This document shows, piece after piece, positions 19,883 to 31,645 of a stretch of 64,000 nucleotides of DNA. Under the pieces are notes generated by a model that saw nothing but the letters and a program-made list of their open reading frames with translations, was not told the origin of the DNA and made no database searches. The stretch is from the NCBI GenBank assembly GCA_002914845.1, contig JXTC01000156.1, positions 202,991 to 266,990 of the forward strand. Direction: 5' to 3'. The translations under genes were made by a program, and so were the position numbers. The DNA is from Trema orientale. Taxonomy: Eukaryota > Streptophyta > Magnoliopsida > Rosales > Cannabaceae. Each line of letters starts with the position of its first letter. Positions within the stretch are counted from its first letter, which is position 1.

Positions 19883-21448
19883 GTTGACAGTGGAAAGAAA
19901 AGAACAGCTGAAGCTACTAAGAAAACTTTTACTGCTGACAAGAAGGCAAAATTGACTTCTGAAACACTGGTGAGTGTATTCATGTTGTTCTGACTCTTTA
20001 ATTCTAAGTGTCACTTTTTTCCTATCAATATGCCCTCAGAACTAAGACTGAGATTTCCTAGAAGTTACGGACCTGTGGTGTATAGAAGATTATCTATTTG
20101 GACGTTATTATACCGCTTGGTACATAAGATGGTGTAGATACTTAGGCCATCTCCAATCCATAACGCTAAAATAGTGTAACTTTTACACTAAATTAGTGTA
20201 ACTTTCACACCATTTAATAGATTGAACTCCAACTTATTACACCAAAAATTACACTAAAAAGAATATTATCTTTCTATTCTCTATCTTTTTAGTCCTTCAA
20301 CAATTAATTTATTTTACAAACTACTACATCTATATATTACTTGACATAATATTACAAATTATTAGAAAAAATATTCAAATAAATTAATAATAGTAAAAAT
20401 TAATAAATTATTTTTAATTAACTAAATATTGCATTTAATAAAATATTAGGAAAAAAAATACGGCGTTTAATACCACAAATAAACAAAAAAGGATTATATA
20501 AACAAAAAAAAATCCTAGTTCCATATTGGTCGACATTTAAATTTCGAGAAGAAAATAAAATATTACTCAAAGATTTAAATTCCATAACCAATCCGAAATT
20601 GCGTGAGCATTTTCGAAGTGAACAATCAAGAATTTTAGAAAAAAGAGCTCAACAATCAAGGCAAGGATCTCAAAGCAGCTCTGGTTCTTTTGGCCAGTTT
20701 TTTAACGATTTAGGAGGATCCGGCACCGATCTTCTGGAGTACTAAATTATTGTCTTTGTTTATGTTGATGTTGTTTTAGTTTTTTGCTGTAGTTCTTGTT
20801 TTTATTGTTTTAGTTTATGCTTTATTTGCTAAAATATTGTTGGAAACTTAGTTATGCTGTTATTGTTTTAGTTTATGTTGTATTTGCTAAAATATTGTTG
20901 GAATTTTAGTTTATATTGGCATTTAGTGTTAATTTTCTGCATATTATGAAATTTTTAAATCATGAATTTTAATGAGTAATTATATTTTAATATTTATTAA
21001 TACTTGTATCATTTAGTCAAATTAAATTAATTATGAAATAAATTAAATCATTATAGATTATAAAGGTTAATAAAAAAAAGATATATTGGGAATAAATTTG
21101 TAATAAGTTATAAAAATAGGGGCTATTGAGTAAATAAAAGAATTTGAATAGTATTACACCAAATTTGGTATAATGAATAGTATTACACCAAAATTGGTGT
21201 AATACTATTCATTACACCAGATTTGGTATAATTTGGTGTAATATTATTCATTATACTCAATTTGGTATAGAAAATGGTATTGCATTGGAGAGAATTTTTG
21301 ATACTAAAATGGTGTTTTGCACCAAACTGGTGCAAGGTTGGAGATGCCCTTGGGAGCTTGACATTTTCGCGTTGCTTAAATGGTTATTAATTGATGAGAC
21401 AGGGGGCAGTGAGGCACGTGGAACTTTCTTTTGCGAGGTGTGCAGCAG
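19883..21448 (+). CDS. HD2-type histone deacetylase-like gene, exons 5-6 (3' part)
   Basis: Exon 5 (19883-19969) gives VDSGKKRTAEATKK...ADKKAKLTSETL, the basic KKAKL nuclear-localisation segment typical of HD2 proteins. It is phase 0 at both ends, so it joins exon 4 (ending 2524) in frame. Exon 6 (about 21399-21448) gives TGGSEARGTFFCEVCSR and then a GTAAAT donor. It is the first half of the HD2 C2H2 zinc finger (C-x2-C). The expected last exon (F...L.SH.KAKH) was not found up to 26800. A Harbinger element sits in the intron between them. Either the gene has lost its end and is a pseudogene, or the last exon is very diverged. Confidence 0.65.
20145..21349. mobile_element. PIF/Harbinger-type element, non-autonomous
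   Basis: 1205 bp with inverted ends GGCCATCTCCAA and TTGGAGATGCCC, next to TTA (20142-20144) and TTG (21350-21352; one mismatch in the 3-bp duplication). Subterminal repeats of TAGTGTAACTTTTACAC and TTGGTGTAATACTATTCATT types lie at both ends. The interior encodes the tail of an ORF1-like protein (20521-20745). No transposase is left. Confidence 0.75.
20521..20745 (+). pseudogene. Harbinger ORF1-like (NAM-associated) C-terminal fragment
   Basis: Frame ending TAA at 20743-20745: KILLKDLNSITNPKLREHF, then SEQSRILEKRAQQSRQGSQ and a tail GGSGTDLLEY. Harbinger-linked trihelix/Myb proteins in plants (often annotated GSTT3-like) end with DL..I..P..R.YF...R.RI and a G/S-rich GGSG tail. The DNA-binding N-terminus is missing. 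Confidence 0.55.
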
Positions 21449-21449
21449 G

Positions 21450-22053
21450 TAAATAGTGTTCTTTTCATGTCAAACTTTTCGTTCCTAAAACTAAAAAGAT
21501 TTCACACGTACCTTTTCTAGTAGTCAAATTTAACCAGAAAAACTATTTATCTATTGAATTTTCATTTATTTACTTTTTCTGAAAAAACATTAACTAGTTG
21601 TTTACATAAGCAAAATAATGTAGCTAAGCTGGGAAATTTTTATAGATCTTTTTTATTTTTTGGGGGTATTATTCTAAAAAAATTACTAATTATTTACGTA
21701 TAAAAACTAATATAACTAAGTTTGGAGATTTTATAGATTTGTTTTTTGGCCAAATGATTATACTATAATTAATTAGCATATGTCACTATAGTTTTGACAA
21801 AAATCAAAAAATGTTTGCGTTTTTCCGAAATTCTATTAAAGGTCATTTTGAAGGGAGAAATTTTACGCCGTTGATTGATCTTGATGTTTTACGATTTCAT
21901 ATTTCATTTTATGAATTAATTATCAAATGAACCGTTTTTTTTTTTTTCGTTCTTATTTATACCCGCATTTGAATTTTTTTTCTTTCTAAAAAATTGCTTT
22001 TTGATGAGTGAGTTTTACCACTGTAAACAATGGCGTCAAGCACTTTTTGTAAA
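21450..22053. other. AT-rich non-coding DNA
   Basis: Follows the last recognised HD2 exon. I searched it for the missing zinc-finger half (a histidine pair with KAKH) and saw none. No ORF or repeat of note. Confidence 0.4.
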
Positions 22054-22357
22054 GCATGCTTGGTGCCATTATTTTTGTTTTTTGTTTTAATTTTTAAAAA
22101 CTTATAAACGAAAATTTTAAAATAATTTTTCACTTCTAAAATTTTTTAAACCAAAAGTAAAACCAAGTAGTGGTGTCTTTCTAAATAAATTTTTTTAAGT
22201 GATATTTCGTAAATAAACTTTCAAAATTGATATTTTTGAAAATAAAATTTTTTTTCCATAGATGGTATTTTCTAAATAAATTTTTAAAAGTGATCTTTTT
22301 CTAACTAATTTTCAAAAATGGTATTTGCGTAATTAATTTTTATAATCACCAAGCATG
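22054..22357. mobile_element. MITE-like inverted repeat
   Basis: Ends GCATGCTTGGTG and CACCAAGCATG enclose 300 bp of A/T-rich DNA with repeated TTTTTAAGTGATATTT-like text. No clear target duplication. Confidence 0.45.
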
Positions 22358-22793
22358 TTCATGTTTTTTGTTTTTAAAAATTAAAAATGATTAGATATAT
22401 TACCCATGATTAGATATAACGTACAATGTATAAAAATAATAAGAATATAATAACAGAACATATACTAACAATAAAGCGCAAATAAGAGTAAACAATTTAG
22501 TGCATAAGATATATTATTCAAGAATTATAATAAAAATAAGATATACGTATAAGATATTCTAAATGAGTTTCTGATTTGGAAAAAGAAAAGAAAAGAATCA
22601 ACAAGATCCATGGCTACTAATTATAGGTTATATCTGACTATTTCAAATAAGTAAGCTTCAATACTTATAAAAGTATTAAGTATAATACACGCTCATGTTA
22701 TAGCAGATTTCTATTAAATCCCTTAAAAAAGATCTCATTTACATTTATTGGACAAGATAGCAAGAAAAAAAACTATGTTTATTACCCTATAAA

Positions 22794-23162
22794 GGGTTAA
22801 CTATAAAAAAAATACCCTCAAGTTTGAGTATTATGCAATTTAAACCCTGAAATTTGGACTCTGTAAAATAATACCCTAAGATTAAGAATTTATGAAAATT
22901 AATACCATGAACAGACTTTTTGACCAATTTTAGTAACCAAAAAAACAATAGTATCCTCCATTAAAACTAGATTAATCCTTATTATTTTTCTTAATTTTGA
23001 GGATATTATTGTATTTTATCAGTTAAAATTATTCAAAAAGTCAGCTCAGGGTATTAATTTTCAGAAATTCTTAAGCTCAGGGTATTATTTTGCAGAGTCT
23101 AAACTTTAGGGTTTAAATCAGACAACACTTAAACCTCAGGGTATTTTTTTGCAGTTATCCCT
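22794..23162. mobile_element. MITE with long terminal inverted repeats
   Basis: About 369 bp with ~120-bp imperfect inverted arms: left GGGTTAACTATAAAAAAAAT...ACCCTCAAG, right CTCAGGGTATTTTTTTGCAG...TTATCCC. Long arms suggest a Mutator-type MITE. A 9-bp duplication could not be confirmed. Confidence 0.7.
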
Positions 23163-23380
23163 ATTAAACATGCCTATACATCTAAATAAAAGAACAATAA
23201 TAAGAGCACGTATGATTACAAATTAGATCTGAAAAATAAATCAAAGAGAAAGCCCAAAGCTAAATACTTGCTTTTCTATATTAGTAATCTATTCAAAGAA
23301 AAATATAGGGGAAATCACACCATATACGGTGTTTGAGAAAAAAAATTTGAAAAATACGGTAGTTTTGTATTTTTTAAGGT

Positions 23381-23639
23381 ACGGTACGGTTTTTATTAGA
23401 AAAATACCGTTTTTTAAAAAATATTTAGAAAAATACCATTTTTTAAAAGAGTAACGGTTTCTAGGAACCAGTTTCTAGAAATTGGTAACTAATAACCAAA
23501 GATATTTATAACTGGTATATAACTAGTAATCAGTAACCAGTAACCAGTTTCCAAAAATTGATAACTAGTAACTATTTTAAAAATAGTATTTTTCTAAATA
23601 TTTTTTAAAAAATGATATTTTCCTAATAAAAACCGTATG
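23381..23639. mobile_element. Near-palindromic MITE-like element
   Basis: Inverted arms of about 65 bp (GGTACGGTTTTTATTAG... and ...CTAATAAAAACCGTATG) around a core of repeated GTAACCAGTTTC. Outer limits may extend to about 23309 and 23680. Confidence 0.6.
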
Positions 23640-25505
23640 AAAATTGGAAAGGAGTGTGACTTCCGTATATTTGTAATTGTTTTCAGTTTATAGGTATAAG
23701 TGTTAGAAACCCAAAAATATATTCATGAAATTAGATGTATCACAATATCTAAAAAATATTTTCCGCTTAAGAAACCATATATCATGAAATTGAATAAAAA
23801 TCCTGATAAACAAAGTAAAAAAGCTAACACCGAATTATAATTTCCAGTAAAAAAATAAGTTGAAAGAGAGATAGCAATGAGAATCAACATACTCAAATAA
23901 GATTATGATGATTTCTGACTGAAGCATGCGAGAAACAAACTATTGGTGGTTTTGCAATCATATCAAAACAAGTTTCTCTTCGTGTAGTCTCTAATGTGAT
24001 TATCAACGACAGTAGATAAAGTAGAGACTAGTTGTACACTGTTCTTTCTCTCTTTTTAAGCCCCAGATTCAAAGACTAGTGATGAGTGGTTAGTAATTTC
24101 TAGGAAAATGCGCACAAAGAATAATCTGCCACTCAAAAGAGAGAGAGAGAGAGAGAGAGAAAATAGAAAAAGACAAAGGAAATCTGGAAGGGGCCATGAA
24201 GAGGAGAAAACGTATAACGAAGAGGGGGGAAAAGAATTAGGTTTGGTTTATTAATAAAAGTATATTTATTGAGTTTTGGAGGGAAATTTTGCCAAATACC
24301 TACCTTTTTTTTCAACCTTTCTCACTCATCTGTCCAAAGACGGACGAACTCATTTTTTAGGGCCTAGAGGGGATTTCCCATCTCTCTGCCCTTAGCTCCC
24401 TCCTCTTTTGCTTTTTGTCAAATACAGAAGTTTGGATCTCCTTTCATCCAAATCTTTTTAACTCTCCATATCCCTCCACAAATCATTCTTGCCAAACAAA
24501 GTATTAGAGAATAGGTTTCTTTTCTGAAAAGAAAATTATTTGTTTTACGAAATGAGATAACAACCACAAAGAAAATAGATTTTAACATGACATGATCAAT
24601 GTACTGCTATCCCCTTCTCAAATACATTTTTAAGTGCTCGATCGATGTATCGAACTGGGCAAATTTTAGGATTGTGTTCCAGTCCTTGATTAGCCTACTA
24701 ATTATGATTGTGAGAGGATATTAATTGAGCAATTATAGGTACGTGTGCTGCTTAGCATTATAACTAATTAAAGTGTAAGACTTATGTATAAATTTACTGT
24801 AAATTATAAAACTCCTCATAGTATATATAACTACAGACTTATAGAGGTGAACTTTTATCACTAAGTTTAAATATGGGTCCTATACCTTCATTAGTTGTAA
24901 TACTTAGTACCACAACTACCACATAGGATTGCTTAAATTCAATATACGGGGCTCACTTCTATTATTATGGTGCTTACATAGGTATCTTTTAGTATTTTCT
25001 ACACCAATAAAGTCATGTTCCCAGCACGATGCACACTACTCACGTGAAGTATCATTTTATTATTGTGGAATTATAATTAATAGACCGAGTTTCATATCCA
25101 CAACAATTTTATTGGTAGTGTTGATTGATAATTAACCATGACACTCTTTCTTTTCTTTTCTTCTTTCATACAAAAAAGACTGCTAGATAATCAAATGACA
25201 AAATAAATTCATTATCCAATTTATGAGAACATAAGTTCTTTTTATTAACATCTTCGTATACACAGACTCAATGTTATTTTAGTAGAAATAAAATAAAATA
25301 AAATATATAACAAACTAGATTGTCTATATAGAAAACCAAAACTCATTAAAATGGAAAGAGCTTGTATATTACGTGATTAAAGAAGAAGGTGTAGTATGTG
25401 GTGTCACTATAAATGAAAAGGTCATAAAATGACTATATATTTCAACTTGTTTTTTTTTTTTTTTTTTGAAATGAAAACCTATATGTTTTACAAAAATGTG
25501 GGAAA
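23640..25505. other. Intergenic AT-rich DNA
   Basis: No gene seen. A (GA)n run lies at 24138-24160. 24290-24500 reads like the ends of an old MITE (CCCTCCACAAATCATTCTTGCC at its right side) but has no matching left end. Confidence 0.4.
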
Positions 25506-25682
25506 GAGCAATGTTATGAGACACCAGTGGTGCCCAGCACCACAATGACATATCTGTTTGTTACTGGATGATTTAATTAATACACCTAGACCCCACCTAA
25601 ATTATAATTATGATTAGCCAGTGACAAACTGACACATCATTATGGTGGTGGGCACTACTGGTGCCCTATAGTATTATTCATG
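25506..25682. mobile_element. Small MITE
   Basis: About 177 bp with inverted arms of roughly 40 bp (ACACCAGTGGTGCCCAGCAC and GTGGGCACTACTGGTGCCCT) and an unmatched centre. Non-coding. Confidence 0.75.
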
Positions 25683-26832
25683 TGGGAAAACCTATTGAAT
25701 TTTATTTTTTTACTATGAAAAGCCTTGTAACTTGGCTATTTTCGAAATCTAAAAATTACTCTTAATGAATGGTGTATTCAGATTTATTTTATATTTTGGA
25801 TACATAGATGGCCATTTTATCACTTATAAGTCATTTAAAAAATCAAATATTGTTAAAAAATTAGTATAGATAATTCTTAAAATAAATACAAATATACCAT
25901 TCGTTAAGATAAATGTGATTATTTTTCATCGATTTCCCTAATTTTTGATGATGTGAAATGATGAGGTTAATTTACAAAAAAAACCAAATTACAAGATTTT
26001 TTGTAATTAAAAATTAATTCAGAATTATTTTTTCCATATTTCTTAAATCACTGGAGATTTTATAATAATAAAATAAAATAGAAGCTAGTTGTTTCTTCCC
26101 CATTCCCACTAATTGAAGTGAACTAGGGCCTCTTTGGCAAAATTTTTAGAAGAGTTGGCTTTTTAGGCCCAAAAGTAACTTCTGGTGAAATATTATAGGA
26201 TTTTCTAGACTTTGAAGGTTTTTTTTTTTTTTAAAGAGAAAATCAAATTCATATATCTTCTCTAATAAGAGCTCTAGAGAAAAAACAATGATTTTTTTTT
26301 TGGGGTTTAATAAAATTATATATTCCCATATTTATCTTAATTTTAATAAAAAAAACAAAAAGTAGTATTTAAATCCTAAAAATAAAATTTTCAAAAATAT
26401 CGTTCAAATAGCATACTGAAACTTAGGGAATTGAATTTACTTTTCTTTTATGCTGCAAAAAAACAGAAAAGTAAAATAGCCCTACTGATGTCAAGTCTTT
26501 TTTTTTTTTTTTTATTTAAGGACGGAAGTCCAGTCTTGAATAAACAGGTGTTACATCACAAAATTATCCGCACGTGCCGCGGAGGAGACCCCAAAACTCT
26601 TACTAATTCAAGATTCAACCCCCAAACGCACGCAACCGAAACCAACAAACGACAGTTGAAGCGAAACTACTAGCAATAACCAGAGGCTTCCTCTCTTCAC
26701 CTCACCTCACCCTTTTCCCCAATCCCAAATCCACCGCCACCGGCCCGCCGCCGGAAACCAACACCCAACTCCCTATCACCGCCGTCGCGGCCACCATCTC
26801 CGGCCACCGACCGCCGTCAAAAACCAGAAATC
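25683..26832. other. Intergenic region and promoter of the methyltransferase gene
   Basis: 25683-26560 is AT-rich; GGGCCTCTTTGGCAAAATTT at about 26127 resembles a MITE end without a mate. 26690-26832 is C-rich (CCGCCACCGGCCCGCCGCCGG), as in the 5' leader of a housekeeping gene. No TATA box is evident. Confidence 0.45.
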
Positions 26833-29551
26833 ATGTTCAGGGACGTGTCGAGCTGCAACACGTACAACTATGGCGACGCCCTTTACTGGGACGCCCGCTA
26901 CATCCAGGAAGGTGGCTCCTTTGATTGGTACCAGCGTTACTCTGCTCTTCGGCCCTTTGTACGGAAGTATTTCCCCATCTCCTCTCGAGTCCTCATGGTC
27001 GGTTGTGGCAATGCTGGTAATTCTTTGTGTTTCTCTTCTGCTCATCTAATTCAGGGTTATGAAAATTTTCTTTCTTTTCGGATTTGTTTGGATGCTGAGA
27101 AAATGTTAGAAATGGGATTCGAATTTTGGGTATTGGGGTTTTGCTTAATTGGTTTACTATTTATACGAGAGGTAAAATGAACCAATTTCGTTGATTTTCG
27201 CCTGTTTTTCTTACTTTTTTATCTTTTTAGAAGTTGAAAGAAATTGGTTTTAAATAATTTTGATAATCAAAAGGTACGAATTTTTGTATTATTTAGCTAA
27301 CCCATTTGGGTTTTCTCTATTATGATTGAATTGTTCACATTAATGCTTTCCCTTATAGTTTAGTGCTGATTAGTTTGATGGGAGAATGTGGTAAAGGAAA
27401 AGAATTTGGAAGTTTGTTTACAATTATATCCCACTTGTTTTCCATGTTCCTCAAACTAGCATTGTCTTAGAAGATAAGTTGTTGATGTGATGAATAAAAC
27501 TTATTGCATGAAGGAAACGTTTAGTAATGCGTAATGGAGTTCAATGGGAACGGAAATAAGGGAAGTTTTTCTATTCCTCATCGATTCGTTGATTTAATGT
27601 CTCATTATGATTCATTTCATTGGTGATGTTTTCATGGTTTGGATATATTACTGTGGCCTGATAAGGTGAACTGTTGACACAGCTTTGATGGACTTAATTT
27701 TGTTTTGTAGTTATGTCAGAGGACATGGTGAAGGATGGATACGAGGACATAATGAATATTGACATTTCATCAGTCGCCATTGACATGATGAGAAAAAAAC
27801 ATGAGTATATTCCTCAGCTGAAATGTATCCTATTGAATGAAACTGTTATTTTGGTTTTTTCGAGGTAAATCTTTATCTCCATGGGAATTTCCTATATAAA
27901 TCTTAATAGACATGCAAATGGATGTTAGAGACATGAGCTTTTTCCCAGATGGATCATTTGGCGGCGTCCTTGATAAAGGTACGAGTAAATTCCTTAATAC
28001 GTTTCCTCTTTCTTTTTCTTCTTTTCTTTTTTAAATGCAATATTCTATACTAAATTTTGGATTTATAATACTTGTCGTTGTCACCACTTTCGCAACAATG
28101 GCTTGTCGAACTTCGAACTAGGAACTCTTGATTCTTTGATGGTATGATGTTTGTTCAGATGTTCTTATACTCCTTTTATTTATTTATTGGGCATGCTCTA
28201 ATGCTTTCATTTTGATTTTGATTTTAGTGTGGCACCGATGCTCCAATCAGTGCTTCTCAAATGCTAGGGGAAGTCAGTAGGTTGTAGACTTTAAAACAAT
28301 GGTTTTGTATTCCAGTTTCTTCTCCATTATTTGTTACAGCAGCAGTTGTTTATGATTGTTAAGGTGCTGTGTCATTTATATATTTCTGAAGTAGTCACTT
28401 GTATATTTTGCTTGTAGGCTTCTTAAACGTGGAGGCATTTATATGTTGGTAATTATACTCTCCTAGTCAAGGCTTTGTGGATTTCGTTATTTATTTTGTT
28501 TTGGTCCTGTTATTCTTTCAAACAAAAGTGCAAAAATCCAACTGATAATGAATTGCTATCTGACAGATAACTTATGGTGATCCTAAAGTAAGGATGCCTC
28601 ATTTGAACAAACCAGCATACAATTGGAAAATTTCGCTGTACATTATACGTAAGTTTTCATTTATTTTCCCTTTTCAGCTATTTTCTCTTCCTTAATTTTT
28701 TTCCCTCATCTACAAATGATTATTTTTCAGATTTTTACTTTTTGTTTATTGGATAGTTGATGGTGAAACGTGTATTTTTCGGTATTGTAATTTGTATTGT
28801 GGTAATATCAAGTTTGGAACTGAATTCTAAGGATGTGAAAATATAGAAGCATACACACATTTATGTGTACTGAAATGTAGGTTGCATGAATGCGTGGTCA
28901 TAATTTACCTTGGAATTTGCAAGAACTTAAATGAAATTATCTTGGTTTGCTTGTGTGTTGAGAAATTTTTGTCAAGGTCTTTCTTTGAGCTTCATATTCC
29001 TCCTTGGGCTTCCTTGTAGTGTACCATGTGATAAATCGTCTCAGGATGAGAAATGAACCTTTATGGCATGTTATACCAAGTGTGTTTCGTCAGATTTATT
29101 ATTGGTTATAAGAATGTTGTCTAGTCTATCCTTGTGGGTTTACCTAATTTCAAAACTTGGTATTGGTTAACCTTATCAGCACAGCCATTGGAAAGCATGT
29201 CTATAGGAGATCTGTATAACTCTTTATTGAAGAATTCCAGCATCATGTGATGATTGCCACGACGTAACATGCATCCAGTGAGTTACTCATTGGAAAGAGA
29301 CACTGATTCTTGTTCTGAAATCATTTGTCTGCTTCCTTTTCACAGCTAGACCTGCATTCGAAAAGCGTGAAGGCGGTAGTTCATCAACAAGGTCATATTT
29401 GGAACCGATTCCTACCACCGACAAAGGCTTACTTCCGGCAGATTTTGTTTTGGAAGATCCAGATTCTCACTTTATATACGTGTGTAAAAAGTTGGGCGAG
29501 ACAGAGCTAAGTAAGGCACCAAACTATCCATTGACTGCTGATGTCTTGTAG
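26833..29551 (+). CDS. METTL13/EEF1AKMT4-like SAM-dependent methyltransferase
   Basis: Eight exons join in one frame: 26833-27016, 27711-27824, 27910-27978, 28122-28141, 28228-28280, 28418-28448, 28567-28648, 29346-29551 (759 nt, 252 aa). Class I methyltransferase fold: SAM motif I VLMVGCGN (residues ~53-60), motif II NIDISSVAIDMM, MQMDVRDMSF, then the family signature DKGTLDSLMCG and RGGIYMLITYGDP. The start MFRDVSSCNTYNYGDALYWD is highly conserved among plant homologues and decides the ATG. Animal relatives (EEF1AKMT4, METTL13) methylate lysines of elongation factor eEF1A; a similar cytosolic role here is inference. Exon 4 is a 20-nt microexon. Intron 2 has a GTATCCTAT donor, close to the U12 type. 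It appears intact. Confidence 0.92.
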
Positions 29552-30400
29552 CAATTTACTTGTGGTGGAGCACTGATGATAGTTGGTACCTGCTTACAAG
29601 CTTCAACACGAATCATAATCATTTATGTGTTTACCATTCTTGCTTGTACAATGAGGACTAATCATTTAGCATCCTTGTGGTGTTTGTAACAGATAAAGGT
29701 TTCCTTTTAGTAATTCAGTGTGCTAGCTTAACTTCTAGATTGGAGAATAAAGAAAAAGGATAGCCAAAGAAATGAAACTCGAGAGAAACTATAGTGAAAA
29801 TGAGGAGTATTTGCTTCTTCTTCTTCTTCATTTTTCTTTTTTTTTTTTTTTATTATTATTTTTTTGCTGTCATACTACTGGATGTGTGTTTTGATTTCAA
29901 CTTTGGAGATCTGAAAAATAATGTTTCGTTTTTTAAAATTGATTTTTCTCGAGTATTCCATAGTTTTTGCTTTGCTCACTCACGTATTTTATGAAGAACA
30001 TTGACCTCTTAGCTTTCTTTTAGATGTTTACGATGATTGTGCTTTTCGCATTCCCGGCGCATATCTACTGCATAGTACTTGAGTTAGATTCGCTTCATTG
30101 GCAAATGAAGCTATATTAGGCACTAACTAAACAAACTGAAATCTGAAATGGTTTCTTACTGGCTGGGTGGGAAAAAAAAATGGAATAATTGGTTGGTGAG
30201 TTGCACTTAAGTTTTGACAAGCTATTGGAATGAATTGATTGAGGGATTTGAACTTAGAATTTTCCACATCGGGAGATTTGGTTGTAGGCTATGGGTTCCA
30301 ACAATTTTAGGATGAACATCTAAAGAGAAAAGGATGTACCCCTTTCTTGCTTAAACAAAAGCGCTCAGGGAAAACATATATAAGTGGTTAATGCAAGAGC
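29552..30400. other. 3' region of the methyltransferase gene and intergenic DNA
   Basis: 3' untranslated region, then poly-T rich DNA (29800-29860). No gene seen. Confidence 0.4.
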
Positions 30401-31645
30401 ATGAAAGATCGTGTTTTAATGACCAACGATCGAAATCAGACGACGTGTCATTTTTGGAAGGTAACGATATGTTGATTTCTTGAAGCTGCAGGTACAACTA
30501 CATGTCGTTTTCCTGAAACTACATTTGAAATCAAGCATAACGTCATTTTCATGGTCTAATGATGAGCAATATCTATTACCTACAAGGTTACAAAGGTTAT
30601 AACATGTCGTTTTCTTCGATCACTAAAACAAAATTTATATAGATAAGACCGACATATTTAACTGAAAACAACATGTGGCTTTTGTTTAGTGCAAGTGAGA
30701 TATCACTTCCAATTCTATAAAAAGGTCATGTAGTTTGGCAATCTATATTCTGAAAAACGATGTTGAAAATGGCATGTTGTGTCCTTCTCTAGGATGAACT
30801 TTTTCTACGTCGTGTTTCCTTCTCTAGGATGAACTTACATGATGAGAAAAAAAAAGTATCATTTTAACACGATTGCTTACATAAATTTGTGGCAAGTGAT
30901 GTCTACTTTTCATTCTCTTCCTAATGTGAAAAGTTCTAAGTTTGAATTCTTTCTAAAAAAAAACCTTTAAATAAGATTTGATTTTCGTCTTTTAGTTCTT
31001 TGGTAACGATACTGACGATCTAGATTAAAAAAAAAAACATGTTTAGGCTAAACATGTAAAAAATGACATGTTGCTTTTGGGAGGTAAATAATTCTATTTT
31101 CTAGTCCAAAAAGAATAACATAAATTTTATTTGGTCCCTGACTTTAAACACCTCGAATTTGATACTTGAATTATGTTTTTGTTTCAGTTTAGACCATTAT
31201 ATTATGAACTAGTTACCAAAATTAAGATAAAATGACATAATTCAACTAGTGTGACTTGACATTGAAAAGTTCAATCAAAAAGGAAAAAAAAAAAATTTCA
31301 ATTGTGAAATCTAGAACAATCTTAAAGTTAAGAACCGAAATAAGATTTGGAATATTCTTCAAAGATTAAATATAGATTCAGTTGGAGTTAATCAATCAGT
31401 TGGGGTTGATCAATGTCGTTAGCCTTGCAGATAAACAAATGCAGTTCATTGTGAAAAATATTTCGTTGTGGCGTAGCCATTTAATAATGAACGACATCTG
31501 AAAAACGACTTATTATCTTGTTGGACCAGGAACGACAAATTGAGAATAATTAACAAAAAAGAACGACACATTTAGCTAAACGACAACTTGTGTTTTCTAT
31601 TACTCACGACCCGTCGTCATTCGCAGCAATATAAACTTGTCCTTT
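30401..31645. repeat. Cluster of degenerate ACATGTCGTTTTC motifs
   Basis: At least nine scattered relatives in both orientations, for example GACGTGTCATTTTTGG, ACATGTCGTTTTCCTG, ACATGTCGTTTTCTTCG, GTCGTGTTTCCTTC, AACGACATCTGAAAAACGAC and CCGTCGTC. This resembles subterminal repeats of a decayed DNA transposon (CACTA- or MULE-like). No terminal repeats or transposase were found. Confidence 0.45.

Noticed and set aside
925-21448. FKBP43/FKBP53 (nucleoplasmin-like immunophilin) as identity of the first gene
   Set aside because: The N-terminal fold is similar, but the KFDDQKLLICTLS / SFDLSFESDFELS wording, the KKAKL exon and the C-x2-C finger fit HD2; no FKBP domain follows.
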